Shown: one piece after another, positions 30,012 through 39,436 of the stretch | Position numbering within the stretch: position 1 is the first letter of the stretch | Layout: every line of letters begins with the position of its first letter | Source: Corynebacterium occultum | GTDB taxonomy: Bacteria; Actinomycetota; Actinomycetes; Mycobacteriales; Mycobacteriaceae | Assembly: GCF_009734425.1 (NCBI RefSeq) | Contig: NZ_CP046455.1 | Span: 2,294,001-2,358,000, forward strand | DNA: 64,000 nt | Direction: 5' to 3' | Position numbers and translations under genes: made by a program | Notes under the pieces: generated by a model | What the model was told of the DNA's origin: nothing | The model's database searches: none | What the model saw: only the letters and a program-made list of their open reading frames with translations

Positions 30012-30521
30012 ATGACCACTGCCGATACCGCAGCAATCACCCGGGAAGAGATCGAAGCCTTCCTCTACCACGAAAGCCGCCTGCTTGATGAGCGTCGTTT
30101 CGAGGAATGGCTCGAGTGCTACCGCGAAGACGCCGAGTACTGGATGCCCGCCTGGGATGACGCAGGCACACTCACCGAGGATCCGCAGAGCGAGATCTCG
30201 CTGATCTACTACCCCAACCGTGGTGGTCTGGAAGACCGTGTCTTCCGTATCCGCACCGAGCGTTCCTCCGCAACCTCCATCCCGGAGCCGCGCACCGGTC
30301 ACAACATCACCAACCTCGAGGTTCTCGAGCGCCGTGAGGGCGAGGTGGACGTGACCTTCAACTGGATCACCTACTACTTCCGCTACAACACCACCGACCA
30401 CTACTTCGGCACCACCAAGCTGACCCTTGATGTGACCGGGGAAACTCCGAAGATCGCGAAGAAGAAGATCATTCTCAAGAATGACTTCATCCACCACGTG
30501 ATCGATGTCTACCAGCTCTAA
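30012..30521 (+). CDS. benB: Benzoate 1,2-dioxygenase, small (beta) subunit
   Basis: 169 residues, ring-hydroxylating dioxygenase beta family (cone-shaped fold, structural). Typical segments are EIEAFLYHESRLLDERRFEEW, DAEYWMPAW and the C-terminal KKKIILKNDFI. CAGGAG lies before ATG. Between benA and benC with short gaps. Confidence 0.95.
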   Translation: MTTADTAAITREEIEAFLYHESRLLDERRFEEWLECYREDAEYWMPAWDDAGTLTEDPQSEISLIYYPNRGGLEDRVFRIRTERSSATSIPEPRTGHNITNLEVLERREGEVDVTFNWITYYFRYNTTDHYFGTTKLTLDVTGETPKIAKKKIILKNDFIHHVIDVYQL

Positions 30522-30548
30522 ATCACCAACTACCAGGAGGTTCCCTTC

Positions 30549-32144
30549 ATGACCCACCAGATTGCTCTCGCCTTTGAAGACGGCGTTACACGCTTCATTG
30601 ACTGCGAAGAGGATCAGACCGTCGCAGATGCCGCCTACCAGGCACGCATCAACATTCCGTTTGACTGCCGTGACGGCGCCTGCGGCACCTGTAAATCTTT
30701 CTGCGAGTCAGGCGACTTCGACGAAGGAGAGTTCATCGAAGATGCACTCTCAGACGAGGAATTCGCTGAAGGGTACATCCTGACCTGTCAGACCAAGCCC
30801 AAGACCGACATGGTGGTCCAGATCGCCACCACCTCGGTCCTGGCCAAGACCGGCGCTTCCACCCTGCTCGGCACCATCGAGACCCTGGAGCGACTCTCCG
30901 AGTCCACCGTGAAGTTCTCGGTGAAGATCGAGGAGCGCGACAAGCTCAACTACCTGCCCGGTCAGTACATGAACATCTCCGCACCGGACTGGGATGACCA
31001 CCGCTCCTACTCCTTCTCCTCCGGCCCCTCCGATGACGTCGTCACCTTCCTGGTGAAGCTGACCCGTGGTGGTCTGATGTCGGAGTACCTCACCGATGTG
31101 GCCAAGGTCGGCGACCGCCTCAACCTCACCGGCCCGATGGGTTCCTTCTTCCTCCGTGAGCCGCTTGACCCGATCCTGCTGCTCGCCGGCGGCACCGGCC
31201 TGGCCCCGGTCATGTCCATCCTGGAGAAGCTCTCCGAGGATGAACTGCTCGACGTCCCGGTTCGCCTCATCTACGGCGCCACCTTCGACTACGACCTGGT
31301 TGAGCTGGAGAAGCTGGACGCCTTCAAGACCCGTCTCCCCGACTTCGACTACTTCACCGTGGTCTCCGACCCGGAGTCCGACCACCCCCACAAGGGCTTC
31401 GTCACCGATCACATGACCGACGAGCACCTCCACAATGGTGAAGCTGACGTCTACCTCTGTGGCCCGCCGCCGATGGTGGAGGCCGTCCGCCAGTTCCTGA
31501 ACAAGCAGGAGAACCCCCCGCAGAACTTCTACTACGAGAAGTTCTCCTCCGCTGCCGGCTCCAACGACAGCCTCAACATGACTGTGGAGCGCTCCGAGGC
31601 CGGCGAGGGCGATTCCGCCCGCTCCGGGGTCGCCATCTCCACCCCGGGTATCGAGACCGGCGAGATCCACAACGCCAAGGCTGACTCCCACGCCCAGTTC
31701 AACGCGCGCATGGCGCTTGAGCTCGGTGCCGTCGAGCTGACCATCGACACCCTCGATGAGGATGACTTCAAGCACATGACCGAGCTGGCCAACAAGGCCA
31801 ACTCCTTCATCGACGGTGAGAAGCTGCTGGATCCGGTCGCCTACACCGAGGCCAACAACGAGTACCACGAGTACCTCTTCGAGCGCACCGGTAACCCGGA
31901 GCTGCTGGCCGCGTACCGCAACCTCAACATCGTTGATGTGATGCGCAAGCGTCTGGCCAACACCACCTGGATGCAGCCCAACATCGCCCAGGAGCACCAC
32001 GACATCATTGAGGCCATGCGTAACGGGGACAAGGACAAGCTTCGCGAACTGGTCCGCAACCACAATGAGCACGCCATCTCAACCATGGACTCCGCGATCG
32101 TGGAGCAGGCTGAGAAGGGTGCGCTGGAGGTTACCGAAAAGTGA
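30549..32144 (+). CDS. benC: Benzoate 1,2-dioxygenase reductase with C-terminal FCD-like domain
   Basis: Passes electrons from NADH through FAD and a [2Fe-2S] cluster to BenAB. 531 residues, versus about 340 for the classical BenC. The plant-type ferredoxin domain has Cys40, Cys45, Cys48 and Cys80. The FAD domain (about 102-200) has RSYSFSSGP, and the NAD domain (about 205-330) has AGGTGLAPVMSIL and YLCGPPPMVEAV. Residues about 385-515 form an all-helical domain that resembles the FCD ligand-binding domain of FadR-type GntR regulators, with His440 (NEYHEYLFERTGNPEL), His483 (AQEHHDIIEAMRNGD) and His505 in the metal-ligand positions. No DNA-binding domain is present. The benD start overlaps its stop by 4 bases. 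Confidence 0.94.
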   Translation: MTHQIALAFEDGVTRFIDCEEDQTVADAAYQARINIPFDCRDGACGTCKSFCESGDFDEGEFIEDALSDEEFAEGYILTCQTKPKTDMVVQIATTSVLAKTGASTLLGTIETLERLSESTVKFSVKIEERDKLNYLPGQYMNISAPDWDDHRSYSFSSGPSDDVVTFLVKLTRGGLMSEYLTDVAKVGDRLNLTGPMGSFFLREPLDPILLLAGGTGLAPVMSILEKLSEDELLDVPVRLIYGATFDYDLVELEKLDAFKTRLPDFDYFTVVSDPESDHPHKGFVTDHMTDEHLHNGEADVYLCGPPPMVEAVRQFLNKQENPPQNFYYEKFSSAAGSNDSLNMTVERSEAGEGDSARSGVAISTPGIETGEIHNAKADSHAQFNARMALELGAVELTIDTLDEDDFKHMTELANKANSFIDGEKLLDPVAYTEANNEYHEYLFERTGNPELLAAYRNLNIVDVMRKRLANTTWMQPNIAQEHHDIIEAMRNGDKDKLRELVRNHNEHAISTMDSAIVEQAEKGALEVTEK

Positions 32145-32971
32145 GTGCACCCGTCGGAGAGGGTCTCAACGAAGCCCCCAACCTCTTCACCCCCAACCGT
32201 TACCAGGGCCTCAACGTCCTGGTGACCGGCGCAGCCCAGGGCATCGGCCAGGCCGTGGCCCAGCGGGTGGCCTACGAGGGTGGCAATGTCTTCCTCGTCG
32301 ACCGCGCTGAGCTGGTCCACGAGTTCGCCACCGAACTGGGCACCGCCACCGGAGTCAAGGTCGGTTCCGCCACCGCGGACCTGGAGACCTGGGAGGGTGC
32401 GGAGGCCATGGTCGCCGCAGCCAAGGAAAAGTTCGGCAACATCGACATCGCGATCAACAACGTCGGCGGCACCATCTGGGCGAAGCCCTTTGAGCACTAC
32501 GCCCCGGAGGAGATCGAGAAGGAGATCTACCGCAGCCTCTTCACCACCCTCTGGTCGGTTCGGGCGGAACTTCCCGCTCTGATCGACAATGGTGGCGGCA
32601 CCATCGTCAACGTGTCCTCGGTGGCCACCGGTGGCATCAACCGCATCCCCTACGCCGCAGCCAAGGGCGGGGTCAACGCCCTGACCGGGGCACTGGCGAA
32701 GGAAGCCGCACATCACAATGTGCGGGTCGTCGCCACCGCCCCGGGCGGCACCCTCGCCCCGGAGCGCCGCGTCGCCCGCGGTCCGGGTCCGGAAGGTGAG
32801 CAGGCCAAGGCCTGGTACCAGGAGATCGTCGACCAGACGATCGACTCTTCCCTGATGAAGCGTTATGGCACCCTCGAGGAGCAGGCCGCACCGATCGTGT
32901 TCCTGGCTTCCCCGGAGGCCAGCTACATCAACGGTTCCGTCCTCCCGGTGGCTGGTGGCGACCAGGGTTAA
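32141..32971 (+). CDS. benD: 1,6-dihydroxycyclohexa-2,4-diene-1-carboxylate dehydrogenase
   Basis: Short-chain dehydrogenase that oxidises and decarboxylates benzoate diol to catechol. 276 residues. NAD motif TGAAQGIGQAVAQ is near residues 29-41, with the NNVGG segment and the active-site YAAAKGG following. GTG 32141 overlaps the benC stop (GTGA), indicating translational coupling. Last gene of benABCD, ending at a strong hairpin. Confidence 0.95.
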   Translation: MSAPVGEGLNEAPNLFTPNRYQGLNVLVTGAAQGIGQAVAQRVAYEGGNVFLVDRAELVHEFATELGTATGVKVGSATADLETWEGAEAMVAAAKEKFGNIDIAINNVGGTIWAKPFEHYAPEEIEKEIYRSLFTTLWSVRAELPALIDNGGGTIVNVSSVATGGINRIPYAAAKGGVNALTGALAKEAAHHNVRVVATAPGGTLAPERRVARGPGPEGEQAKAWYQEIVDQTIDSSLMKRYGTLEEQAAPIVFLASPEASYINGSVLPVAGGDQG

Positions 32972-32990
32972 CCCCCTCCGTCATCTCACC

Positions 32991-33029
32991 GCCCGAAAGC
33001 CCCGCCCACCATGGGCGGGGCTTTCGGGC
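32991..33029 (+). terminator. Terminator of benABCD
   Basis: Perfect 17-bp stem with a 5-base loop (ACCAT), about 20 bases after benD. Confidence 0.8.
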
Positions 33030-33145
33030 TCCCAGTGCCCACGCGGCAACCCCGCAGATCCCGGGCAACCAACTGGGCCCAGAATCCCGGGGGATGCATC
33101 AGAGGTTGTTGAGGGGGTTGCCTTTCACCAACCGAACTTCCGGAG

Positions 33146-33151
33146 TATGGT
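33146..33151 (+). promoter_or_regulatory. Putative -10 box, leaderless benR
   Basis: TATGGT followed by 7 bases and GTG 33159. The same TATGGT-N6-GTG arrangement occurs at 46481. Confidence 0.45.
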
Positions 33152-33158
33152 CGGGCCT

Positions 33159-35816
33159 GTGTACCTGACTCCTTCCCCACGTCACGCCTCCAGTTCCGCT
33201 TTCCGCAAGGTCACGGAAATGGTCCGGGATCTGGAACCCGGCAATGGCGTACTGTGCGTCATCACCGGTCCCGGCGGAGCCGGCAAATCCAGCTTCGCCC
33301 GAGAACTGGTGAAGAACCTGCCCGGCTGGTCCGGGGTGCGTGTCACCGCGCTGTCCTGGCGGGCTGATAACGAAGGTTCCCTGCTGCAGCACATCCTCGA
33401 CCGGGCGAACCACGAAGGAGATCTGCGTTCCCTGGTTGATGTGGAGGGGGCCACCACTGCAATCGTGGTCGATGATGTTCACTGGGCGGATCAGACCTCC
33501 CTCCGGGCACTGATTGAAACCGCCGCAACCATGAAGCACGGCCGACTGGCCCTGTTGTTCACCGCCTCCGACACCGAGGTCTCCGCCGGTCGTCCCAACA
33601 CGGATGATCTCCGTGAGATGGCGGATGTGGCGCTGACCATCCCTCCGATGGATGTCGAGGATGTCCGGGCCTTTGCCCTGACCACCGTGGGCGCCCACCT
33701 GGCTCCCTTCGCCGCCGCCGAATTAAGGGATCTCACCGGTGGCCGCCCCAACCGGATCCGGGAGGTTCTCCAGGCCGCCCCCGCCGACCACTGGCGCAAC
33801 CATGACCCGAAGATCCCGGTGCCCAACACCTGGCGTGCCGCACTATTGCGCCGGATCGGTGCCCACGCGGAGGACACCGCACTCAATAAGGTGCTCACCT
33901 CCTGCGCGATTCTCCCGGACGGCGGCACCTCAGAACTGCTGCAGTATCTGGCTGATGACCCGACCGGGGAAACCATTGACACCGCAGTGTCCCTCGGGCT
34001 GCTGGAGCTGCTACCCCGCTATGGCGTGGATCACCTCACCTTCACCCATCCCACCGATCTTGCGGTGGTGCGCACCGGAACCGGCCCCCTGGAGTCTTCG
34101 GAGCTGCATCTGAAGGCCGCCAGATTCTACCTGGAACACCACGACCAGGACTCCGCTCTGAAGCACCAGGCACTCGGTGCCCGCGGTAGTGATGACGACA
34201 CCGCCGAAGCCATCGCCCAGCGTGGCCTGGAGTTGGGTGCCTCCGGACATTGGCGGCGGGCTGCCCGTGCCTATGAACTCTCCTCCCAGATCTCCTCCCG
34301 CCCGGAGGATGCCCATGACCGCCACCTCAGCGGCATCGAGGCTCTGATCGCCGCCTCGGACCTGCCGCAGGCCCGGCTCTACGCCGGTTCCCTGGGGCAT
34401 GACTCCCGGGATGTCAAGGTCGATTCCATGCGCGGTTACCTGGCACTCCATGAGGGGCGCTTCTCCGAGGCCAAGGGACATATCAACCGGGCGTGGCAGA
34501 CATTGGAGGACGCCGACAGTCAGGATCGCTCCATGCGGGCCCGGGTTGCCTCCCGCAAGGTGCTGCTGAGTCTGAACAGCTGGGAACCCGAGAATCTGAT
34601 CGCCTGGGCAAAAATCACCGACGAGTGGGCCCTGCCCGGCTCCCCCACCCAACTGGAGGCCCGTTATATCTCACTGATCGGCCAGGGTGCCGTCCAGGGC
34701 AGGGTGCCCGATGATGTTCCCCTGCCCGGGGAAACCCCCATTCTGGCGCAACGCCGCAACATGGCCCTGGGTTGGCTCTCCCTGGTCCACGACGACCCGG
34801 TGGCCGCCCGACAGCGCCTGCAGGGTTATTCCGGGGCGGAAGGTTCGGAACGTATCTCCCTCTGGATGGATGCCTGGCTGGCACGCACCTACTTCGTGCT
34901 CGGCGAATGGGAGTCCGGGGTCCGGGCGGTGGAACGTGGTCTGGCCCGTGCCGAACGCTATGGCATCCGCTTCCTGGAACCCCTGCTGCTGTGGACCGGC
35001 GCCTCCATCGCCGCCTACCGCGGTGAACGGGAGCTGGCCCGCAGCTACGTCAACCGGTTGACCTTCAGTCACGATGCCTTCGTCCTGCAGCGGGTTCCTT
35101 CCGCCATGTGCCGTCTCCTGCTGGCCAGCCTCGACAATGACATGTCCTCCGCCATGCGGGCAGGTCGCGCACTTGAGTCCATCAATGCGGAAACCAATAT
35201 CAGCCAGCCCGGGTTCTGGCCCTGGGAGGATGTGTGGGCGCAGCAGCTGCTGCACGCCGGCAAGATTGAGGAAGCCGATGCCGTGACTTCCCGAGCAGAG
35301 GAGATCGCCGCCGGTTCCAACATCGCCTCCATCAAGGCAAAACTGGGGGTGCCGCGGGCAGGTATCCTCATGCAGCGCGGTGACATCGAAGGCGGCATCA
35401 AGGTCTTCGATCAATCCCTGGAGCAGATTGAATCCCTGGCGATGCCCTCCTACCAGAGCCGCATCCTCTATGAATATGGCCGGGTACTCCGTCGCCTGGG
35501 TCGACGTCGCCAGGCCGATGAGATCTTCACCCGCGCCGGCGAGGTCTACGAGGCGATGGGTGCCACCGAATTCGTCAACCGGTGTAACCGGGAGCGTCGC
35601 GCTGGCGGGTTGGGAACCCGCACCACCGGGGCCGGGGGGTTGACCCCCCAGGAGCAGGAGATCGCGAAGCTGGTTGCGGAGGGCGCCACCAACCGAGAAG
35701 TCGCCAGGGAGCTCTTCCTTTCCGCGAAAACCGTGGAGTACCACCTGACCCGGGTGTACCGGAAGTTGGGTGTGCGGACCCGCAATGAGCTGCCCAGGGT
35801 GCTGCGCGAACTCTAG
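33159..35816 (+). CDS. benR: Large LuxR-type (LAL) regulator BenR
   Basis: 885 residues. The N-terminal ATPase domain has canonical Walker A GPGGAGKS (37-44) and Walker B TAIVVDDVHWADQTS. A long helical repeat-like middle and a C-terminal LuxR helix-turn-helix follow (LTPQEQEIAKLVAEGATNR, then LSAKTVEYHLTRVYRKLG). It is a clear paralogue of PcaO; both share LLLWTGA-IAA and QPGFWPWED blocks in the second half. Located directly after benABCD, as for C. glutamicum BenR. Probably an activator or repressor of ben and cat in response to benzoate or a metabolite. The GTG start rests on the leaderless promoter; an ATG is at 33147. Confidence 0.9.
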   Translation: MYLTPSPRHASSSAFRKVTEMVRDLEPGNGVLCVITGPGGAGKSSFARELVKNLPGWSGVRVTALSWRADNEGSLLQHILDRANHEGDLRSLVDVEGATTAIVVDDVHWADQTSLRALIETAATMKHGRLALLFTASDTEVSAGRPNTDDLREMADVALTIPPMDVEDVRAFALTTVGAHLAPFAAAELRDLTGGRPNRIREVLQAAPADHWRNHDPKIPVPNTWRAALLRRIGAHAEDTALNKVLTSCAILPDGGTSELLQYLADDPTGETIDTAVSLGLLELLPRYGVDHLTFTHPTDLAVVRTGTGPLESSELHLKAARFYLEHHDQDSALKHQALGARGSDDDTAEAIAQRGLELGASGHWRRAARAYELSSQISSRPEDAHDRHLSGIEALIAASDLPQARLYAGSLGHDSRDVKVDSMRGYLALHEGRFSEAKGHINRAWQTLEDADSQDRSMRARVASRKVLLSLNSWEPENLIAWAKITDEWALPGSPTQLEARYISLIGQGAVQGRVPDDVPLPGETPILAQRRNMALGWLSLVHDDPVAARQRLQGYSGAEGSERISLWMDAWLARTYFVLGEWESGVRAVERGLARAERYGIRFLEPLLLWTGASIAAYRGERELARSYVNRLTFSHDAFVLQRVPSAMCRLLLASLDNDMSSAMRAGRALESINAETNISQPGFWPWEDVWAQQLLHAGKIEEADAVTSRAEEIAAGSNIASIKAKLGVPRAGILMQRGDIEGGIKVFDQSLEQIESLAMPSYQSRILYEYGRVLRRLGRRRQADEIFTRAGEVYEAMGATEFVNRCNRERRAGGLGTRTTGAGGLTPQEQEIAKLVAEGATNREVARELFLSAKTVEYHLTRVYRKLGVRTRNELPRVLREL

Positions 35817-35879
35817 GCCGGGGAGGGGCAGGGTTGGCAGCGGCTTATCGATACCCCCCTTGCCGCAGGCCGACAAAAA

Positions 35880-35921
35880 GGCCACGTCCCAGCACACTTT
35901 CTGGTGTGCCGGGGCGTGGCC
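35880..35921. terminator. Hairpin between benR and clpP2
   Basis: Long imperfect stem (GGCCACG-CCC paired with GGGGCGTGGCC, inner arms GCACAC / GTGTGC) between convergent genes. Confidence 0.75.
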
Positions 35922-35984
35922 CTTGTTGCATTGTGGTTGAGTTCGGTCAGCTAAATCTAATCCGGCGCTCTTCCTGGGGAAGGT

Positions 35985-36611
35985 CTAGACGCGCAGCTTG
36001 CGGTAGTCGAAGACCTGATCGATGATGCCGTATTCGAGAGCTTCAGCAGCGGTGAGGATCTTGTCACGGTCAGTGTCGATGCGGACCTGCTCCGGGGTTT
36101 TACCGGTGTGCTCGGAGAGGGTGTTCTCCATGAGCTTGCGCATGCGCTCGATCTCAGCGGCCTGAATCTCCAGGTCGGAAACCTGGCCCTGGGTGCCCTG
36201 GGTGGAGGGCTGGTGGATCAGCACACGGGCGTTCGGCAGGGCGGCGCGCTTGCCGGGGGCACCGGCAGCCAGCAGCACGGCAGCTGCGGAGGCGGCCTGG
36301 CCGAGGCAGACGGTCTGCACATCCGGGCGGACGTACTGCATGGTGTCGTAGATGGCCATCAGTGCGGTGAAGGAACCACCGGGGCTGTTGATGTAGAGGG
36401 TGATGTCCCGGTCGGGGTCCATGCCCTCCAGCACCAGCAGCTGCGCCATGATGTCATTCGCGGAGGTGTCATCGACCTGGGTGCCCAGGAAGATGATGCG
36501 CTCCTCGAAGAGCTTGGCGTAGGGGTTGGTCTCCTTGGTGCCATAAGCCGACTGCTCGATGAAGGAAGGCAGCACGTAGCGGGAGCTCGGCATCTGGAAT
36601 CCGTTACTCAT
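35985..36611 (-). CDS. clpP2: ATP-dependent Clp protease proteolytic subunit 2
   Basis: 208 residues. Catalytic Ser108 ([15 protein letters not shown]), His133 (VLIHQPS) and a distal Asp (about 182). The oxyanion loop INSPGGS is at 75-81. Forms the mixed ClpP1P2 tetradecamer typical of actinobacteria and works with ClpX/ClpC. Follows clpP1 by 30 bases. Confidence 0.97.
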   Translation of the reverse strand: MSNGFQMPSSRYVLPSFIEQSAYGTKETNPYAKLFEERIIFLGTQVDDTSANDIMAQLLVLEGMDPDRDITLYINSPGGSFTALMAIYDTMQYVRPDVQTVCLGQAASAAAVLLAAGAPGKRAALPNARVLIHQPSTQGTQGQVSDLEIQAAEIERMRKLMENTLSEHTGKTPEQVRIDTDRDKILTAAEALEYGIIDQVFDYRKLRV

Positions 36612-36641
36612 GTTCTATTTTCTCCTTGATACTTCGTGTGC

Positions 36642-37241
36642 CTAGTTGCTGATCGGGCCCTCGGCGAGGGTGACCACATGGTCGACGAGACCGTAGTCCT
36701 TGGCCTGCTCGGCGGTGAACCAGCGGTCACGGTCGGAGTCCTGGGTGATCTGTTCAAAGGTCTGACCGGTGTGCTCAGCGATCAGCTTAGCCATCTCACG
36801 TTTGGTCTGGGCGAACTGCTCCGCCTGGATGGCGATGTCAGCTGCGGTGCCACCGACACCGGCGGAAGGCTGGTGCATCATGATGCGGGCGTGCGGCAGG
36901 GCGTAGCGCTTGCCCTTGGTACCACCGGAAAGCAGGAACTGGCCCATGGAGGCGGCCAGACCCATGCCGTAGGTGGCGATATCGCAGGGCGAGTACTTCA
37001 TGGTGTCGTAGATCGCCATGCCAGCGGTCACCGAACCACCCGGGGAGTTGATGTAGAGCGAGATATCGCGGGTCGGATCCTCCGCGGAGAGCAGGAGAAT
37101 CTGGGCGCAGAGCTTGTTCGCGATCTCATCATCAACCTGGCTACCGAGGAAGAGGATCCGCTCCCGCAGCAGGCGGTCGAAGATGTCGGTGCCGAATCCG
37201 GCCCCGGCACCCGGGGACGTCATGTGGATCTGATCAGTCAT
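36642..37241 (-). CDS. clpP1: ATP-dependent Clp protease proteolytic subunit 1
   Basis: 199 residues from ATG 37241, which has TAGGAG 10 bases upstream; a TTG three codons earlier is possible. Catalytic Ser98 ([14 protein letters not shown]), His123 (RIMMHQPS) and oxyanion loop INSPGGS are visible. First gene of clpP1P2. A ClgR-type box lies 76-93 bases upstream, matching the known control of clp genes by ClgR in Corynebacterium. Confidence 0.97.
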   Translation of the reverse strand: MTDQIHMTSPGAGAGFGTDIFDRLLRERILFLGSQVDDEIANKLCAQILLLSAEDPTRDISLYINSPGGSVTAGMAIYDTMKYSPCDIATYGMGLAASMGQFLLSGGTKGKRYALPHARIMMHQPSAGVGGTAADIAIQAEQFAQTKREMAKLIAEHTGQTFEQITQDSDRDRWFTAEQAKDYGLVDHVVTLAEGPISN

Positions 37242-37316
37242 GGAATACAACTCCTAGATTCTTCTTTTGGTCGATGTTCTCAAGGTTACCTGCCACTTAA
37301 GTGAGAACGCCGCTCT

Positions 37317-37334
37317 GTTCGCTGTCAGCGTCGA
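37317..37334 (-). promoter_or_regulatory. ClgR box upstream of clpP1P2
   Basis: The minus strand reads TCGACGCTGACAGCGAAC. This matches every position of the ClgR consensus WNNWCGCYNANRGCGWWS as I remember it from C. glutamicum and Streptomyces. Confidence 0.75.
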
Positions 37335-37412
37335 ATCCTCGGGCGGAACCCACTTTCAGCTGCTGAGATGCAGGTGTCCGCGGCCCAGCGGCACACTATC
37401 CCGGACAATGCG

Positions 37413-37450
37413 GAAGGGAGGGCCCGGCGTCTAAGCCGGACCCTCCCTTC
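37413..37450 (-). terminator. tig terminator hairpin
   Basis: 16-bp arms with one mismatched pair and a 6-base loop, 23 bases downstream of the tig stop. Confidence 0.7.
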
Positions 37451-37472
37451 ACAACATCATGATGGCCGGGAA

Positions 37473-38822
37473 TTAATCCTCGGCGACCTCAACGTCATCC
37501 TCGGCCTCGCCGAAGAACTCCTTCGGGTCGATCTCATTGCCCTCGTCGTCCTTGACGGAGACGCGGCAGATGGCGGAGGCCAGGGCCTTGCCACGGCGAA
37601 CGTCAGCGAAGAGGTTCGCGATCTGACCGGACTGCTGCAGCTGCTGGACGAACTGGTTCGGATCCATGCCGTAGCTCTGGGCGGTGAACAGGATGTGATC
37701 GGTGAGCTCCTGCTGGGAGACCTCCGGGCTTTCCTGCTCTGCCAGGGTGTCCAGGAAGAGCTGGGTGCGGACGGCCTTCTCGGCGTCCTTGCGGGTCTGG
37801 GCGTCGAACTCCTCGCGGGTGGTGCCCTGGCCCTCAAGCACGGAGTTCAGTGCGGTGTCGTCATGAGCCATCTGGCCCAGCAGCTGGTGCAGCTGTGCGT
37901 GAACCTGCTCGTCGACGATGCTCTCCGGCAGTGCGAACTCAGCCTCGCCCAGTGCCTTCTCCAGGACCTGGTCGCGGATGGCGGCGGCCTGCTGGTTCTT
38001 CTTGGACTCCTCCACCTGGGACTTGGTGGACTCGCGGAGCTCCTCGATGGTGTCGAACTCAGAGGCCAGCTGTGCGAACTCATCATCCAGTTCCGGCAGC
38101 TTGCGCTCCTTGGACTGGACCACGTGGACGTTGATGGTGGCTTCCTTGCCCTGGTGCTCGCCAGCCGCCATGGTGGTGGTGAACTCAGCATCTTCGTCGG
38201 TCTTCAGACCACGCAGTGCGGTGTCCAGACCGTCGATCAGATCGCCGGAGCCGATCTCGTAGGACAGGCCCTCGGTGGAGGCTTCCTCGACGAGCTCGCC
38301 GTCGACGGTGGCCTTGATGTCGATGATGGCGAAGTCGCCGGTCTTCATCTTGCGCTTGGTGTCCTTGAGCTCACCGAAACGCTCGCTGAGCTTGGTCAGC
38401 TCCTCGTTGACGGACTCTTCGTCGACCTTGACGGCCGGGACCTCGACGGAGATCTCGGAGAAGTCCGGCACCTCGAACTCGGGGCGGATGTCGACCTCAG
38501 CGGTGAACTCGACGAACTCGTTGTCCTCGATCTTGGTGATGTCAATATTCGGCTGGCCGAGAACGACCAGCTCATTCTCCTGGCAAGCACGCTCGTAGCG
38601 GCTCGGCAGCATGTCATTGACAACCTGCTCCAGGATGGGACCGCGGCCGACGCGTGCGTCGATAAGCTGGCGAGGTGCCTTGCCCTTACGGAAACCGGGG
38701 ATGGACACCTGCTGCGCGAGTGCGTTGTAGGCCTGTTCAATCTCGGTGCCGAGCTCCTCGAACGGGACCTCAACCGTGAGCTTCACGCGGGTGTCGCTCA
38801 GCTTCTCGACGGAACTCTTCAC
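37473..38822 (-). CDS. tig: Trigger factor (ribosome-associated chaperone, peptidyl-prolyl isomerase)
   Basis: 449 residues. The N-terminal ribosome-binding domain has the signature [13 protein letters not shown] (about 43-55). The central FKBP-type domain (about 155-240) includes [17 protein letters not shown] and SGDLIDGLD. The long helical C-terminal chaperone domain ends in an acidic tail (EDDVEVAED). Upstream of clpP1P2 on the same strand but separated by a terminator-like hairpin. The LID codons in the signature are CTT-ATC-GAC and form one copy of the 11-mer motif reported in the findings. Confidence 0.97.
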   Translation of the reverse strand: MKSSVEKLSDTRVKLTVEVPFEELGTEIEQAYNALAQQVSIPGFRKGKAPRQLIDARVGRGPILEQVVNDMLPSRYERACQENELVVLGQPNIDITKIEDNEFVEFTAEVDIRPEFEVPDFSEISVEVPAVKVDEESVNEELTKLSERFGELKDTKRKMKTGDFAIIDIKATVDGELVEEASTEGLSYEIGSGDLIDGLDTALRGLKTDEDAEFTTTMAAGEHQGKEATINVHVVQSKERKLPELDDEFAQLASEFDTIEELRESTKSQVEESKKNQQAAAIRDQVLEKALGEAEFALPESIVDEQVHAQLHQLLGQMAHDDTALNSVLEGQGTTREEFDAQTRKDAEKAVRTQLFLDTLAEQESPEVSQQELTDHILFTAQSYGMDPNQFVQQLQQSGQIANLFADVRRGKALASAICRVSVKDDEGNEIDPKEFFGEAEDDVEVAED

Positions 38823-38881
38823 GAGTCACTCTCCTGGATACAAATTGAAATTTCGTCTGCTAGGACCGGATGGCCCATACG

Positions 38882-38955
38882 TCGGGGCGACAGGATTTGA
38901 ACCTGCGACCCCCTGCTCCCAAAGCAGGTGCGCTACCAAACTGCGCCACGCCCCG
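38882..38955 (-). tRNA. tRNA-Pro (anticodon TGG)
   Basis: Minus-strand cloverleaf. Acceptor stem CGGGGCG / CGCCCCG, D-arm GGCGCAGTTTGGTAGCGC, anticodon loop CTTTGGGAG with TGG, T-loop GGTTCAAATCC, discriminator A. CCA is not encoded. Confidence 0.95.
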
Positions 38956-39114
38956 TATTCGCCACTGCATTCCTGCAGTAGTGGATACGATGACAAAGTT
39001 TAGCGGGTTGTGCAAAAACGTGGATACATTGGGGCACCTTAAAGCTTTAGAGACCCCTCTGAGCTGGGGAAATGTCTCCAAAATAGTTGAGCCCGGGAAA
39101 GTCGCAACAAAAAA

Positions 39115-39149
39115 GCACCGCAGATGTTGTTCATCTGCGATGCCGGTGT
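39115..39149 (-). terminator. Terminator downstream of tRNA-Gly
   Basis: On the minus strand, CACC and CGCAGATG arms pair with CATCTGCGGTG, followed by CTTTTTTG. Confidence 0.75.
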
Positions 39150-39161
39150 TTCAGAGCTTGG

Positions 39162-39233
39162 AGGGAATGACGGGAATCGAACCCGCGTCTTCAGCTTGGA
39201 AGGCTGAGGTATTAGCCACTATACGACATTCCC
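39162..39233 (-). tRNA. tRNA-Gly (anticodon TCC)
   Basis: Minus-strand cloverleaf. Acceptor GGGAATG / CATTCCC, D-arm GTATAGTGGCTAATAC, anticodon loop CTTCCAA with TCC, T-loop GGTTCGATTCC, discriminator T. Confidence 0.95.
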
Positions 39234-39436
39234 ACTGCACCAGGACCGATTAAAGCGGTCGCGGTGTGCGTTGAGCAGTTTAGCCCAAGTTCCCCGGAAA
39301 GAGAAAACCACCGGGCCTCACCAAGATTTTCACCCGGAACTATTTCGCCGCCTGTAGCGTTGCATCTATAGAAACCCGCATCGTCCCGGTCCGCCAGCCG
39401 GGGAGCTGCACCATCGGCAACGGAGTGAAGAATCTC

